A program made the position numbers and the translations under genes. Shown piece after piece: positions 48,378 to 57,683 of a stretch of 64,000 nt of DNA (position 1 is the first letter of the stretch; each line of letters begins with the position of its first letter). The DNA lies in the NCBI RefSeq assembly GCF_004765605.1, contig NZ_SRLC01000001.1:806001-870000 (forward strand). The letters are read 5' to 3'. Source of the stretch: Hymenobacter aquaticus (GTDB lineage: Bacteria; Bacteroidota; Bacteroidia; Cytophagales; Hymenobacteraceae). The notes below the pieces were generated by a model that was given only the letters and a program-made list of their open reading frames with translations, ran no database searches and was not told the DNA's origin.

Positions 48378-49835
48378 ATGGACGACGCAATAAAAGCCAA
48401 ATACCAGCCGGTCATCGGTCTGGAAGTACACGCCCAGCTGCTCACCCAGAGCAAAATGTACTCCTCGGACGAGAATGAGTACGGCGCCCTGCCCAATAAT
48501 AACCTGTCGGTTATCACGCTGGGTCACCCCGGCACCCTGCCCAAGGTAAACCGCACGGCCGTGGAGTACGCCATGAAAATGGGCCTGGCCACCAACTGCC
48601 ACATCACGCGCGACAACCTGTTTGCGCGCAAAAACTACTTCTACCCCGACCTGCCCAAGGGCTACCAGATTACCCAGGACAAAACCCCGATCTGCACGGC
48701 CGGTAACGTCCCGATTCGCCTCACGGACGGCTCGACCAAGAACATCGGCATCACGCGCATTCACATGGAGGAAGACGCGGGCAAATCGATGCACTTGGCC
48801 GGGGAAGTGGAAACGCTGGTGGATCTGAACCGCGCCGGCGTGCCCCTGATTGAAATCGTGTCGGAGCCCGACATTCGCAACGCCGACGAAGCCTACGCTT
48901 ATCTGAGTGAAATCAAGAAGCTGGTGGTGTACCTGGGCGTGTGCGACGGCAACATGGAGGAAGGCTCGCTGCGCTGCGACGCCAACATCTCGGTGATGCT
49001 CAAGGGGGCCGAGAAGTTTGGCACCAAGGTGGAGGTCAAAAACATGAACTCCTTCCGCAACGTGCAGCGCGCCATCGAGTACGAAATTGAGCGGCAGATT
49101 GCCGTGCTCGAAGCCGGCGGCACGCTCGACAGCGAAACCCGGGGCTTCGACGCCGCCACCGGCACCACCAGCGGGCAGCGCTCGAAGGAAACCCTGAACG
49201 ACTACCGCTACTTCCCCGAGCCCGACCTGCCCCCGCTCATCATCAGCGACCAGTGGCTGCACGAGGTGCAGGCGTCGCTGCCGGCTTTGCCCCAGCAGCT
49301 CTACGCCCGCTTCACCGGCGAGCTGGGTCTCTCGGACTACGACGCCTCGGTGCTCACCGACCAGAAGGAAGTAGCCTTATTCTTCGACGAGTTGTCGCGC
49401 CTGACCCCGAACGCCAAGGCCGCCGCCAACTGGGTGCAGGGCCCGGTGAAGTCGTTCCTGAACGAGCGGGCGCTGACCATGCCGGACTTCCCGCTCACGC
49501 CCCAGCACCTGGCCGACATCATTCAACTCATTGATGAGAACAAGGTAGGCCACTCAGTAGCAGCCAAGCAGTTATTTCCGTATCTGCTCGACAACCCAAC
49601 GCAAACCGCCTCGGCCGCGGCCGAGGCCCAGGGCCTCACGCAGCAGTCGGATGCCGGGGCGCTGGAGGCTATGATTCAGCAGGTGCTGGACGCCAATCCG
49701 GCTAAGGTGGAAGAGTACCGCGGCGGCAAAAAGTCGCTGACCGGCATGTTTATGGGCGAGCTGATGAAGCTCACCGGCGGCAAAGCCGACCCTAAGCTGG
49801 CCAACCAGCTCCTGCGCCAGAAGCTCGACGCGTAG
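48378..49835 (+). CDS. gatB: Asp/Glu-tRNA amidotransferase subunit B
   Basis: GatB is the kinase/tRNA-binding subunit of the GatCAB enzyme that turns Glu-tRNA-Gln or Asp-tRNA-Asn into the amidated form. The 485-residue protein begins MDDAIKAKYQPVIGLEVHAQLLTQSKMYSS and carries the cradle motifs LPKVNRTAVEYAMKMGLA, ARKNYFYPDLPKGYQITQ, IGITRIHMEEDAGKS, LVDLNRAGVPLIEIVSEPD, SLRCDANISV and KVEVKNMNSFRNVQRAIEYEIERQ. The YqeY-like C-terminal tail is present (about 400-485). gatA and gatC are not adjacent, which is common in this phylum. Confidence 0.96.
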   Translation: MDDAIKAKYQPVIGLEVHAQLLTQSKMYSSDENEYGALPNNNLSVITLGHPGTLPKVNRTAVEYAMKMGLATNCHITRDNLFARKNYFYPDLPKGYQITQDKTPICTAGNVPIRLTDGSTKNIGITRIHMEEDAGKSMHLAGEVETLVDLNRAGVPLIEIVSEPDIRNADEAYAYLSEIKKLVVYLGVCDGNMEEGSLRCDANISVMLKGAEKFGTKVEVKNMNSFRNVQRAIEYEIERQIAVLEAGGTLDSETRGFDAATGTTSGQRSKETLNDYRYFPEPDLPPLIISDQWLHEVQASLPALPQQLYARFTGELGLSDYDASVLTDQKEVALFFDELSRLTPNAKAAANWVQGPVKSFLNERALTMPDFPLTPQHLADIIQLIDENKVGHSVAAKQLFPYLLDNPTQTASAAAEAQGLTQQSDAGALEAMIQQVLDANPAKVEEYRGGKKSLTGMFMGELMKLTGGKADPKLANQLLRQKLDA

Positions 49836-49974
49836 CCGGGGGCCGGGGGCCAGCCAATAAGCCGGCCGGGAGCGTCGTTAGCGGCGGCGCCGCGAAACCA
49901 AACGGGCCGCCGGTTGCTTGTGTTCACAAAAAGTGGGAAGCGCACTGCGCCGGCCGCTTGTAGCGTAACTAAGA

Positions 49975-51120
49975 ATGATTGAGAAAATGAAAAGTATCCT
50001 TCTGGTAACCACCGTGTTGGGCATGGCCAATGCCTGCAGCAAGTCGACGACGCCGACCACGGGCAGCGCCACCGGCGCGGGCTACCAGGTAAGCGGCCAG
50101 CTGACCAATGCCCCGGCCGGCACGAAAGTGTACCTGGCCGAGCTGGGCGAAACCCAGTTCGTGTCGCGCGACACGGCCACGGTCGACGACCAGGGCCGCT
50201 TCACCATGAAGGGCACGGTGCCCGAGGCGGGCCTCTACCAGGTGAAAGTCAACGACGCCAACCAGGTGCTGCTGGCCCTGGACAACACGAGCAACATTCA
50301 GCTCTCCGGCGACGCCAAGCGGCTGACCGACGGCTACGTGGTGAAAGGGTCGAAAGACTCGGAGAGCCTGCAGCAGCTGGGCCGGGCCATGACGCAGTCG
50401 AAGCACGACATGGCCATGCTGGAAATGCGCTACAACAACAGCGCCCAGGCCGGAGCCGCCGACTCGATGAAGCTCATTGAAGCCAAGTTCTACGCCGCCC
50501 AGGCCCACAACACGGCCGTTATCAAGCAACTGGTGCGCCAGAATCCCAACTCGGTGGTGTCGGCCTTTGCCGTGGGCAACCTGCTCAACCCCGAGGAGCA
50601 GTTCGCCTTCATCGACTCGATGTCGACCCAGTTCAAGAAGTCGATGCCCGACTCGCGCTACACCAAGGCCCTGGCCGCCAAGCTCGACCCGCTGCGGGCC
50701 ACGGCCGTGGGCTCGGCCGCGCCGGAAATCAGCCTGCCCGCCCCCGACGGCAAAACCGTGGCCTTGTCGTCGTTGCGCGGCAAGTACGTGCTGATTGACT
50801 TTTGGGCCTCGTGGTGCGGACCCTGCCGCAAGGAAAACCCCAACGTGGTGCGCGCCTACAACAAGTACAAGGGCAAGGGCTTCGAAATCTACAGCGTGTC
50901 GTTCGATCAGGACCGGGACAAGTGGCTCAAAGCCATCCAGGCCGACGGGCTGACCTGGACCCACGTGTCGGATCTGCGCGGCTGGGAAAGCGCCGCCGGC
51001 CAGACCTACGGCGTGAAAGCCATTCCGCAGTCGGTGCTGCTCGACCCCCAGGGCCGCATTGTGGCCAAAAACCTGCGCGGCGAAGCCCTGGACGCCAAGC
51101 TGGCCTCGGTGCTGAAGTAG
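49975..51120 (+). CDS. TlpA-family protein with DUF4369-like N-terminal domain
   Basis: A 381-residue exported protein. The start MIEKMKSILLVTTVLGMANACSKS gives a leader with a cysteine at 24, probably a lipoprotein although the lipobox is imperfect; ATG 49987 is also possible. Residues about 40-130 form the DUF4369 beta domain (YQVSGQLTNAPAGTKVYLAEL...ARDTATVDDQGRFTMKGTV). The C-terminal half is an AhpC/TSA-TlpA thioredoxin domain with the active site WASWCGPC (cysteines 281 and 284), followed by KENPNVVRAY and IPQSVLLDPQGRIVAKNLRG. It is a typical Bacteroidota envelope thiol-disulfide reductase. Confidence 0.92.
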   Translation: MIEKMKSILLVTTVLGMANACSKSTTPTTGSATGAGYQVSGQLTNAPAGTKVYLAELGETQFVSRDTATVDDQGRFTMKGTVPEAGLYQVKVNDANQVLLALDNTSNIQLSGDAKRLTDGYVVKGSKDSESLQQLGRAMTQSKHDMAMLEMRYNNSAQAGAADSMKLIEAKFYAAQAHNTAVIKQLVRQNPNSVVSAFAVGNLLNPEEQFAFIDSMSTQFKKSMPDSRYTKALAAKLDPLRATAVGSAAPEISLPAPDGKTVALSSLRGKYVLIDFWASWCGPCRKENPNVVRAYNKYKGKGFEIYSVSFDQDRDKWLKAIQADGLTWTHVSDLRGWESAAGQTYGVKAIPQSVLLDPQGRIVAKNLRGEALDAKLASVLK

Positions 51121-51262
51121 GGTTTAGTTGCTGGTTGTTCGTTGTTAGTTGTTAGTTTCAACCGGACACGAAAAAGGCTCGTCATCTGACGAGCCTTTTT
51201 TATTGGTAGCAAGTCGGCTTGCCGCTATTTTATTCTAAACAATCAACAATCAACAATCAACT
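51121..51262. repeat. TTGTTAGT-type inverted short repeats around a terminator
   Basis: TAGTTGCTGGTTGTTCGTTG with GTTAGTTGTTAGTT runs at 51125-51158, and the opposite-strand form AACAATCAACAATCAACAATC at 51238-51258. They flank the terminator and resemble the larger array at 52110-52206. Confidence 0.65.
51171..51202. terminator. Bidirectional terminator
   Basis: AAAAAGGCTCGTCA and TGACGAGCCTTTTT around a two-base loop, between the TlpA gene and the convergent psi-like gene. Confidence 0.88.
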
Positions 51263-52108
51263 CAAGAACATGCGCTGCATGGCTTGCCAGAGCAGCTTTT
51301 TACGGCTGTTGTCTTCTTCCAGCAGCTCGATTTCGGCGGCGGGCAGGTAGGCCGCGTCGCCGGCCAGCAGCACCGGCTCGTAGAGCTGGGTGGTGCGGAT
51401 GGCCACGTCGAGCAGGTTTTTCCCGAAGCCGATGATTTGCCGGGCCGCCAGCTTCTGCCGGATGGTTTTCAGCTCCACGGGCAGGTGCGACTCCACGTTG
51501 ATCAGCACCACGTCCTCCATCACCAGGCGGATAGCCTTGAGCAGGTTGTTCAGGAACACGTTTCTGGGCAGGCGCTGGAAGCGCACCGCGTCCATCCGCA
51601 CCAGAATCACCAGGCCGTTGGGGTTGCTGCCCAAAGTAGAGTAGGGCGTGGCGCTCAGGGGCGGGGCCGTGCGGGCCGGCGGCCCATCCACCGGCGGAGC
51701 CGCCACCACGGGCGCAACGGGCACCGCCGGGGGCGCGGGAGCTACGGCCGGGGCTACCGGCGGGCGGGGCACCGGGGGCTGTTGCAGATTCAGGTTAGCC
51801 AGTGACGGTAGCTTGCCGGGGGCGGCAACAGTTGGGGCGGGCACGGCGGCCGGCGCGGGTTGCGGGGCTGGTGCCGGCCGCACTGGCGCTGGCGGCACCG
51901 GTACCGGCGCAGGGGGGCTGGCCACCGCTGGCGCTGGCGTAGCTCGCTCCGGCGCAACCGCCACTGGTGGAGCCGCAGCCTGAACTACCGGAGCCGAAAC
52001 AGTCGGCGCGGGGGCTGGCTCGGGCGCAGCGGCCCCGGGCTCGGGCACGACGTACAGCGAGACGTTGGTGTAAAAGCTCTGAAAAAATGCCAGCGACGCC
52101 TGATCCAT
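51257..52108 (-). CDS. Proline-rich protein with possible DNA polymerase III psi-like C-terminus
   Basis: A 283-residue protein in three parts: a short N-terminal helix (MDQASLAFFQSFYTNVSLYV), a long disordered Pro/Ala/Val linker (about 24-155), and a folded C-terminal domain (about 160-283). The last domain (LVILVRMDAVRF, FLNNLLKAIRLVMEDVVLINV, IIGFGKNLLDVAI, LLAGDAAYLPAAEIELLEEDNSRKKLLWQAMQRMF) has the strand-helix order and the end pattern (..D...K..LW..L..M) that I recall for HolD-like psi subunits in Bacteroidota. The linker explains the length over a normal psi protein. Without a search this is a hypothesis. Confidence 0.6.
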   Translation of the reverse strand: MDQASLAFFQSFYTNVSLYVVPEPGAAAPEPAPAPTVSAPVVQAAAPPVAVAPERATPAPAVASPPAPVPVPPAPVRPAPAPQPAPAAVPAPTVAAPGKLPSLANLNLQQPPVPRPPVAPAVAPAPPAVPVAPVVAAPPVDGPPARTAPPLSATPYSTLGSNPNGLVILVRMDAVRFQRLPRNVFLNNLLKAIRLVMEDVVLINVESHLPVELKTIRQKLAARQIIGFGKNLLDVAIRTTQLYEPVLLAGDAAYLPAAEIELLEEDNSRKKLLWQAMQRMFLS

Positions 52109-52109
52109 A

Positions 52110-52206
52110 GGTCGATTTAGTTGATAGTTGCTGGTTGTTAGTTGTTAGTTGTCAGTTGTCAGAGCCGAATGACCTAACAACTGACAACTATCAACCAGCA
52201 ACTAAA
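52110..52206. repeat. TTGTTAGTTGTTAG inverted array
   Basis: Left arm with TAGTTGCTGGTTGTTAGTTG (52124-52143) plus GTTGTCAG repeats to 52161; right arm with ACTATCAACCAGCAACTAAA (about 52187-52206). The arms are reverse complements of one another. It lies between the psi-like gene's start and the thioesterase stop, a common style of intergenic repeat in this window. Confidence 0.7.
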
Positions 52207-52207
52207 A

Positions 52208-52726
52208 TTACTCCATATCAAACAACGCCTTCAGCTCGTTGGCGTCCTCGGGCTTCATGCGGCCGGCCAGCACCAGGCGCAGCTGGCGGCGGCGCAGGGC
52301 CCCGTCGTAGAGGCGGATTTCCTCCTCGGTTTCGGCTACGGCCTCGGGCACGTCAATCGGGCGGCCCGACTGGTCGACGGCCACGAAGGTGTAGAAGGCT
52401 TCGTTGCTCTTGATTTTGGTGCCGCTGGGAATGTCCTCGGTCCACACGTCGATGTGCACTTCCATCGAGGAGCTGAACGAGCGGGTCACCTGGGCCTGCA
52501 GCGTCACGACGTTGCCCAGCCGGATCGGCTCCCGGAACGAGACGTTGTCGACCGAGGCCGTGACGACGATGCGGTTGGAGTGCTTCTGGGCCGCAATGGC
52601 CGCGGCAATATCCATCAGGTGCATCATGCGGCCGCCCATCAGGTTGTTGAGCGTGTTGGTGTCGTTGGGCAGCACCAACTCGGTCATAATCACGAAGGAT
52701 TCTTTAACGGGCTTTTGTTTGCGCAT
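52208..52726 (-). CDS. Acyl-CoA thioesterase (hot-dog fold)
   Basis: A 172-residue thioesterase of the YciA/BFIT type. It has MTELVLPNDTNTLNNLMGGRMMHLMDIAAAIAAQKHSNRIVVTASVDNVSFREPIRLGNVVTL split as start helix and strands, then SMEVHIDVWTEDIPSGTKIKSNEAFYTFVAVD and a charged C-terminal helix. The catalytic Asp/Asn lies in the segment NLMGGRMMHLMD. It hydrolyses acyl-CoA thioesters in the cytosol; chain length is unknown. The gene is single; downstream are TTGTTAGT repeats. Confidence 0.9.
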   Translation of the reverse strand: MRKQKPVKESFVIMTELVLPNDTNTLNNLMGGRMMHLMDIAAAIAAQKHSNRIVVTASVDNVSFREPIRLGNVVTLQAQVTRSFSSSMEVHIDVWTEDIPSGTKIKSNEAFYTFVAVDQSGRPIDVPEAVAETEEEIRLYDGALRRRQLRLVLAGRMKPEDANELKALFDME

Positions 52727-52827
52727 CAGAAAAGGCGTTTCAGGGAAAAAGGAACGGCCGCAAAGATAGGCAGGCCCTGACGCAATGAGGGCCTTGCGCG
52801 GAAGAATAACTGCGCGCCGCCACCAGC

Positions 52828-52863
52828 AAAAAGCCCCGGCGCGAGCAGCGCGCCGGGGCTTTC
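52828..52863 (-). terminator. Terminator downstream of the metalloprotease gene
   Basis: AAAAAGCCCCGGCGCG and CGCGCCGGGGCTTT around a five- to six-base loop, 25 bases past the stop of the minus-strand gene. Confidence 0.85.
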
Positions 52864-52887
52864 GAGTACTAAATCAGCAGTGGCGGC

Positions 52888-55071
52888 CTACTGAACCAGC
52901 ACTTTGGTGCTGAACGTCTGCCCGTTGAGGAGCAGGCGCACCACGTACAGGCCGGGCGCCAGGGGTGGCTGGCCGGGCTGGGTCAGAGCAATCTGCTGCT
53001 CGCCGGCGCCGTAGGCGCGGGGCGCCGTCGTGCGCACCGGCCGGCCCAGCACGTCGGTCAGCACCAGCTGCACCGGGCCGGGGGCGGCCAAGCGGAAGTG
53101 CACGGCCGAGGCTGAGGTCAGCGGGCTAGGATACACGTAGATGCCGGCCGGGCCAGCCCCGGAGCGGGCGGCCAGCACCGCGGCGTTGCCCACGCGCAGG
53201 TTGTCGATAAAGAGCGTGTTGCCCCCGTTGCTCACCATCTGCAGGCGCACCTGGAAGCGGCCGTTCTTGTAGGAATCGGGAATGGAAACGGTCAGCGGCT
53301 GCCATTCTTCCAGGGAGTCGGGCACGAAGCCCCCGTAGAACTGGCTGCCCTTGGTGCTCAGGTTGGCCGCGAAATAGGTGGTGGCCGTAGTCCAGCTGAC
53401 CCCGCAGTCGGCGCTGAACTGCACCCGCAGCTGGTCGTTGGCCGTGGCCGAGCGGCGGGCGTAGGCCCGGTCGAACACCAGATAAGCCGGGCCGCTGATG
53501 CTGCTCAGGTTGAGGTTGGGCGACGTCAGGTTGGTGTTGGTGCCCGTGGCCAGCAAGGAGTTGCGAATCTGCAGATAAGCCGCGCCCTGGCTGGCTACGG
53601 CGCTGGTTTGCCGCTCCCAGCGGGCCAGCACGGCCGTCGAGGTCGAGGAGGAAGTCCAGTTGCGCAGGTCCGGGGCCGGGAAGTTGGCCGGGAAGCCCGG
53701 GGTTTCGAACGACTCCACCACCGGCCCCTGCAAGCCCGTGTTGGCGCCCTGCACCTGAATCAGCTGGGCGCGGGTGCTGGTGCCCGTGCCACCGGGCGTG
53801 GTGATGGTGAGCGTGGCACCGTAGACGCCGCTCACCGGGTACGTGACCGTGGGCTGGCGCAGGGTCGAGGAAGCCGGCTGCCCGCCCGGGAATTGCCACT
53901 GGTACTGGGTGGTCGGGGCCGTCAGGTCGGCGTTGTACGACTGGTCGGAGAAAGTAATGGCGCTGCCTTCGCACACCACCGTGGAGGAAGGCTGAAACAC
54001 GACCACCGGCGCGCAGGGCGCGGGCGAGTAGCCGTCGTTGGTGCCCGTGAAAATCAGGTTGGCCGCCGAGGTGAGCGTGCTGCGGCAGGAGAGGAGCAGC
54101 GAGCCGCGCATCACGGTTTTCTGGCCCGTAGTAAACATCTTGGCGCAGCTGGCATAGTCCATGTAGTTCTGCACGTTGGCCAGCTCGCCGCAGGGGGCGC
54201 TGGTAAGGGGGCAGCCCGAGCCCCCGGCCGGCGCGCCCACGCCCACGGTGTTGGGCGTGTCGGCAATACCGTCGTCGAGGCCGCAGTTGCTGGCCAGGCC
54301 GGGCGTGTTGGAGCCGCCCCAGGTGTGGGGCAAACCGAAGTAGTGGCCCACTTCATGAGTTAGGGAGCGGTTGCAGAAGTTGCTGCCGCAGGAGCGCCCG
54401 ATGCTGGCAAACTGCTGGTTCCGAATCACGATGCCGTCGGCCGCGCCGCCGGAGCAGGGCAGGTAGGCGTAGCCGCCGGCCCCGTTGGCCGCGTCGCACA
54501 CCCAGATGTTGAGGTAGCGGTCCTGGTCCCAGGTAATGAGGTTTTTTACCTTGTCGTCGCCGATGCTGGTTTGGGTGGAGAAGGTGCGGGTGATGCCGGT
54601 GGTGCAGTTGCCGTTGGGGTCGCGCCGGGCCAGCCGGAACCGGAAGCCGATGTTGGCGTAGCGCGGCCGGAAGGCGGCAATAACGTCGGCCGTGTCGGGG
54701 TTGGTTTTGCTGTAGTCCTCATTCAGAATGCGGATGGCGTCCTGCACCTGCGCGTCGCTGATGTTGTTGGCGCCGCCGGTGTGAATCACGTGCACGACCA
54801 CGGGCACCGTCACGTCGGGCTGGGCCAGCAGGCGGGCCTGGTCCTGGGCCGAAAGGGTGGCCATCTGGAGCAGGAAGTTGCGGTAGTTGCGCTCCGAGCC
54901 GGGGGTACGGGCAAAAGCTGCCTGCTGGGCGCTGTCGAAGGCGCAGCGGAAGCCGTAGGTATGCTCGGGATGGGCGCGTTTGACCGGGTCGGGCTGCTGG
55001 GCCCGGGCCCGTGGGCCGCCGCTCAGCAGGAGCAGGGCCCCCAGGCCAAAGGAAAGTACTTGTTTACGCAT
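52888..55071 (-). CDS. M43-family zinc metalloprotease with PKD domain and T9SS sorting domain
   Basis: A 727-residue secreted protease. Signal peptide at the start (MRKQVLSFGLGALLLLSGG...ARAQ). The catalytic domain (about 85-345) has HEVGHYFGLPH at 239-249 (zinc ligands H239, H243, H249) and the Met-turn NYMDY with M304, the pappalysin-like M43 type. A PKD domain follows (about 365-455, TTQYQWQFPGGQPASSTLRQPTVTYPVSGVYGATLTI). Next is a jellyroll-like domain (about 470-640) and the T9SS C-terminal domain (about 650-727, ending GLYVVRLLLNGQTFSTKVLVQ). It degrades proteins at the cell surface or outside. Confidence 0.93.
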   Translation of the reverse strand: MRKQVLSFGLGALLLLSGGPRARAQQPDPVKRAHPEHTYGFRCAFDSAQQAAFARTPGSERNYRNFLLQMATLSAQDQARLLAQPDVTVPVVVHVIHTGGANNISDAQVQDAIRILNEDYSKTNPDTADVIAAFRPRYANIGFRFRLARRDPNGNCTTGITRTFSTQTSIGDDKVKNLITWDQDRYLNIWVCDAANGAGGYAYLPCSGGAADGIVIRNQQFASIGRSCGSNFCNRSLTHEVGHYFGLPHTWGGSNTPGLASNCGLDDGIADTPNTVGVGAPAGGSGCPLTSAPCGELANVQNYMDYASCAKMFTTGQKTVMRGSLLLSCRSTLTSAANLIFTGTNDGYSPAPCAPVVVFQPSSTVVCEGSAITFSDQSYNADLTAPTTQYQWQFPGGQPASSTLRQPTVTYPVSGVYGATLTITTPGGTGTSTRAQLIQVQGANTGLQGPVVESFETPGFPANFPAPDLRNWTSSSTSTAVLARWERQTSAVASQGAAYLQIRNSLLATGTNTNLTSPNLNLSSISGPAYLVFDRAYARRSATANDQLRVQFSADCGVSWTTATTYFAANLSTKGSQFYGGFVPDSLEEWQPLTVSIPDSYKNGRFQVRLQMVSNGGNTLFIDNLRVGNAAVLAARSGAGPAGIYVYPSPLTSASAVHFRLAAPGPVQLVLTDVLGRPVRTTAPRAYGAGEQQIALTQPGQPPLAPGLYVVRLLLNGQTFSTKVLVQ

Positions 55072-55168
55072 GCAGATTAGTTGGAGGAAAGAAAGGAGCA
55101 AGGAACGCCGGCCGGAGCCAACCGGCAGGAAAGATAACTCCTTTGCCTGGCTTCACCTTTCCCGCCGG

Positions 55169-55822
55169 CTACTTCTGCCAGCCAGCCTGCCCCAGCAGCG
55201 GCACGAAGCGAAATTCCTCGAACTCCTCGCGCACGAATTCCTCCTCACTTTCGCGCACCACCCGCATCATGCGCTGGGTGCTTTCGTCGCCCACCGGAAT
55301 CACCAGGGCCCCGCCCACGCGCAGCTGCCGCAGCAGGGTGCGCGGAATGGCCGGCGAGCCGGCCGTGACCAGAATCTTGTCGAACGGGGCCTGGGCGGGC
55401 AGGCCCAGCGAGCCGTCGCCGCAGTAGAGGTGGGCCGGCAGCTGAAAGGCGTGCAGGCGGCGGCGGGTCGTCTCAAACAGCACCCGGTTGTACTCGATGC
55501 TGAACACCTCGGGCACCAGCTGCAGCAGCACGGCGCACTGGTAGCCCGAGCCCGTCCCGATTTCCAGCACCCGGTCGGTGGGGCGCAGGTTGAGCAGCGC
55601 GGTCTGGAAGGCCACCGTGTAGGGCTGCGAAATGGTTTGGCCCTGCCCGATGGGAAAAGCTTTGTCCTGGTAGGCGTGCTGCTGAAAGCCGGGCTCGAAA
55701 AACAGGTGGCGCGGCACCGTGGCCAGGGCCGTCAGCACCCGCTCGTCCCGAATGCCTTTGCGGCGGAGTTCTTCGACCAGGGAGCGGCGCAGGCCACGGT
55801 GGCGGTACGTATCAGCGTGCAT
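55169..55822 (-). CDS. pcm: Protein-L-isoaspartate O-methyltransferase
   Basis: This cytosolic enzyme uses S-adenosylmethionine to repair isoaspartyl residues in aged proteins. The 217-residue protein shows RHLFFEPGFQQHAYQDKAFPIGQGQTISQPYTVAFQTALL, the SAM-binding motif VLEIGTGSGYQCAVLLQLV, SIEYNRVLFETTRRRL and FDKILVTAGSPAIPRTLLRQLRVGGALVIPVGD. The start MHADTYRHRGLRR at 55822 is preferred to the seven-codon longer form. It stands between a surface protease and the EPS glycosyltransferase. Confidence 0.93.
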   Translation of the reverse strand: MHADTYRHRGLRRSLVEELRRKGIRDERVLTALATVPRHLFFEPGFQQHAYQDKAFPIGQGQTISQPYTVAFQTALLNLRPTDRVLEIGTGSGYQCAVLLQLVPEVFSIEYNRVLFETTRRRLHAFQLPAHLYCGDGSLGLPAQAPFDKILVTAGSPAIPRTLLRQLRVGGALVIPVGDESTQRMMRVVRESEEEFVREEFEEFRFVPLLGQAGWQK

Positions 55823-55867
55823 GGAATGGTGGGGTTGGGCCAATGTCGGGAGTACGGGTTAATGCCC

Positions 55868-55875
55868 TACCTTTG
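55868..55875 (+). promoter_or_regulatory. Bacteroidota -7 promoter element for the EPS transferase gene
   Basis: TACCTTTG matches TAnnTTTG. A TTG at 55835-55837 lies 30 bases upstream, rather far for a -33 element. The leader to the assigned start (55994) would be about 115 bases. Confidence 0.55.
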
Positions 55876-55993
55876 CGCGGCTCAGGGAGCGGAGCCAAGG
55901 CCCTTTCTGTGCTTATCAGCCGCGAAATTACGGCATCGAGCCCATATAACCCATTTATTAGCCGGCTTCGGCCGGTTTGCTTACCCAATTCCC

Positions 55994-57412
55994 TTGACTC
56001 GCACCTTTCAAAAGCTCAAGCTCATCGCGGCCGACTTTCTGGCGGCCCTGCTGGCCTGGATGTGTTTTTTCCTGCTGCGCAAATACCTGCTCAGCGAGAT
56101 TAATGAGGGCTACCGCTTCACCGGCGGCGAGCTGTTTACCCTCACCGGCTCGGCCCTGATGATTGCCCTGTTCTGGACGGTGCTCTACACGCTGATCGGC
56201 GAATACCGCGACATTTTCCGCAAGTCGCGCCTGGCCGAGATTATCCGGCTGGCCCGCATCTCGGTGCTCGGGGCGCTGGTTATCTTCTTCGCCCTGCTGC
56301 TCGACGACCAGGGCGTGAGCTCCTACCGGCTGTATTACAAGACCATTACGGCCTACTTCCTGCTGCATTTCTTTATCACGGCCGTGCTGCGCACCTGGGC
56401 CATTACCACGGTGCAGGGCCTGGTGCGGCGCGGGGTTATTTCCTTTAATACCCTGCTGGTGGGCTCTAACATGCTGGCCCGCGAAACCTACCAGGAGCTG
56501 GCCCGCACCGGCAAGCACCTGGGCCTGAAGCTGGTCGGCTTTGCCCCCGTCGGCGACACGGTGGATGCCGACCTGGCCGCCGAGCTGCCCGCCCGCGGCT
56601 CCTACACCCGCCTGCCCGCCCTGATCCGGGCCCTGAAAATCGAGCAGGTCATCATTGCCATCGAGCCCAGTGAGCACCGCATGATTCAGGAAATCCTGTC
56701 GCTCCTGGAAGGCACCCCGGCCCGGGTCAGCATCCTGCCCGACCTCTACCAGATGCTGCTGGGCTCGGTGAAGGTGAACCACCTGTTTGGCACCCCGCTG
56801 ATTGAAATCAAGCACGATCTGCTGCCGCCCTGGCAGGAGTTCACCAAGCGCGGCCTCGATATTCTGGGGTCGTTGCTGTTTCTGCTGCTGGCCTGGCCCG
56901 TGTACGCCTTCACGGCCGTGATGGTGCGCCTCTCCTCGCCGGGGCCGATTTTCTACGCCCAGGAGCGCATCGGCAAAAACGCCCAGCCCTTCCGTATCTA
57001 CAAGTTCCGCTCGATGTACGTGGACGCCGAGAAGATGGGCCCCGCGCTGTCGTCCGACCACGACCCGCGCATCACGCCCTGGGGCCGCTTCATGCGCAAG
57101 GTCCGCCTCGACGAGCTGCCCCAGTTCTGGAACGTGGTGAAGGGCGACATGAGCCTGGTGGGCCCCCGGCCCGAGCGCCGCTTCTACATCGACCAGATCG
57201 TGAAAGTGGCCCCGCACTACCGCCACCTGCACCGCGTGCGGCCCGGCATTACCAGCCTGGGCCAGGTGAAGTACGGCTACGCCGAAACCGTGGCGCAGAT
57301 GGTCGAGCGCCTCAAGTTCGACATCCTCTACATCGAAAACATGAGCCTGGCCATGGACTTCCGGGTGATGCTCTACACCCTGAAAATCATCGTGGAAGGG
57401 CGAGGGAAGTAA
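55994..57412 (+). CDS. Exopolysaccharide polyprenyl glycosylphosphotransferase
   Basis: A 472-residue membrane enzyme. It transfers a sugar-1-phosphate to undecaprenyl phosphate, the first step of exopolysaccharide or O-antigen repeat synthesis. The N-terminal half has four or five membrane helices and a CoA-binding-like region ([19 protein letters not shown]). The C-terminal half is the bacterial sugar transferase domain: [89 protein letters not shown] and [18 protein letters not shown]. No ATG fits; TTG 55994 ([14 protein letters not shown]) is chosen as start. No other eps genes are nearby. Confidence 0.92.
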   Translation: MTRTFQKLKLIAADFLAALLAWMCFFLLRKYLLSEINEGYRFTGGELFTLTGSALMIALFWTVLYTLIGEYRDIFRKSRLAEIIRLARISVLGALVIFFALLLDDQGVSSYRLYYKTITAYFLLHFFITAVLRTWAITTVQGLVRRGVISFNTLLVGSNMLARETYQELARTGKHLGLKLVGFAPVGDTVDADLAAELPARGSYTRLPALIRALKIEQVIIAIEPSEHRMIQEILSLLEGTPARVSILPDLYQMLLGSVKVNHLFGTPLIEIKHDLLPPWQEFTKRGLDILGSLLFLLLAWPVYAFTAVMVRLSSPGPIFYAQERIGKNAQPFRIYKFRSMYVDAEKMGPALSSDHDPRITPWGRFMRKVRLDELPQFWNVVKGDMSLVGPRPERRFYIDQIVKVAPHYRHLHRVRPGITSLGQVKYGYAETVAQMVERLKFDILYIENMSLAMDFRVMLYTLKIIVEGRGK

Positions 57413-57414
57413 AT

Positions 57415-57683
57415 GTGCTTAGGTGCTAATGTGGGAAATGTGCTGATATGGTTGAATGTGAGAAATGTGGAGCATGTCGCCTTGCGAGCTTGTGAAACAA
57501 TCCGTCCTCTGCGCAGTATGCCCCGACCTTTCACCACAAAGCCCTTTTCGTTGTTATACCCGAAGGCGTGTTACAGAACGGTGCTGAGCACCCTGCGGAG
57601 GCCGGGTTGCTCCAACTGCGCCTGGTAATGACAGAACGACATTAGCACATCAGCACATTCAACCACATTAGCACATTAACCGA
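57415..57683. repeat. AATGTG-type inverted arrays before ribE
   Basis: AATGTGCTTAGGTGCTAATG and related units (57416-57480) face the complement-strand form CATTAGCACATCAGCACATT with further CACATTAGCACATT units (57640-57680). Between them is about 160 bases without a gene. The right part abuts the ribE start. Confidence 0.7.
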
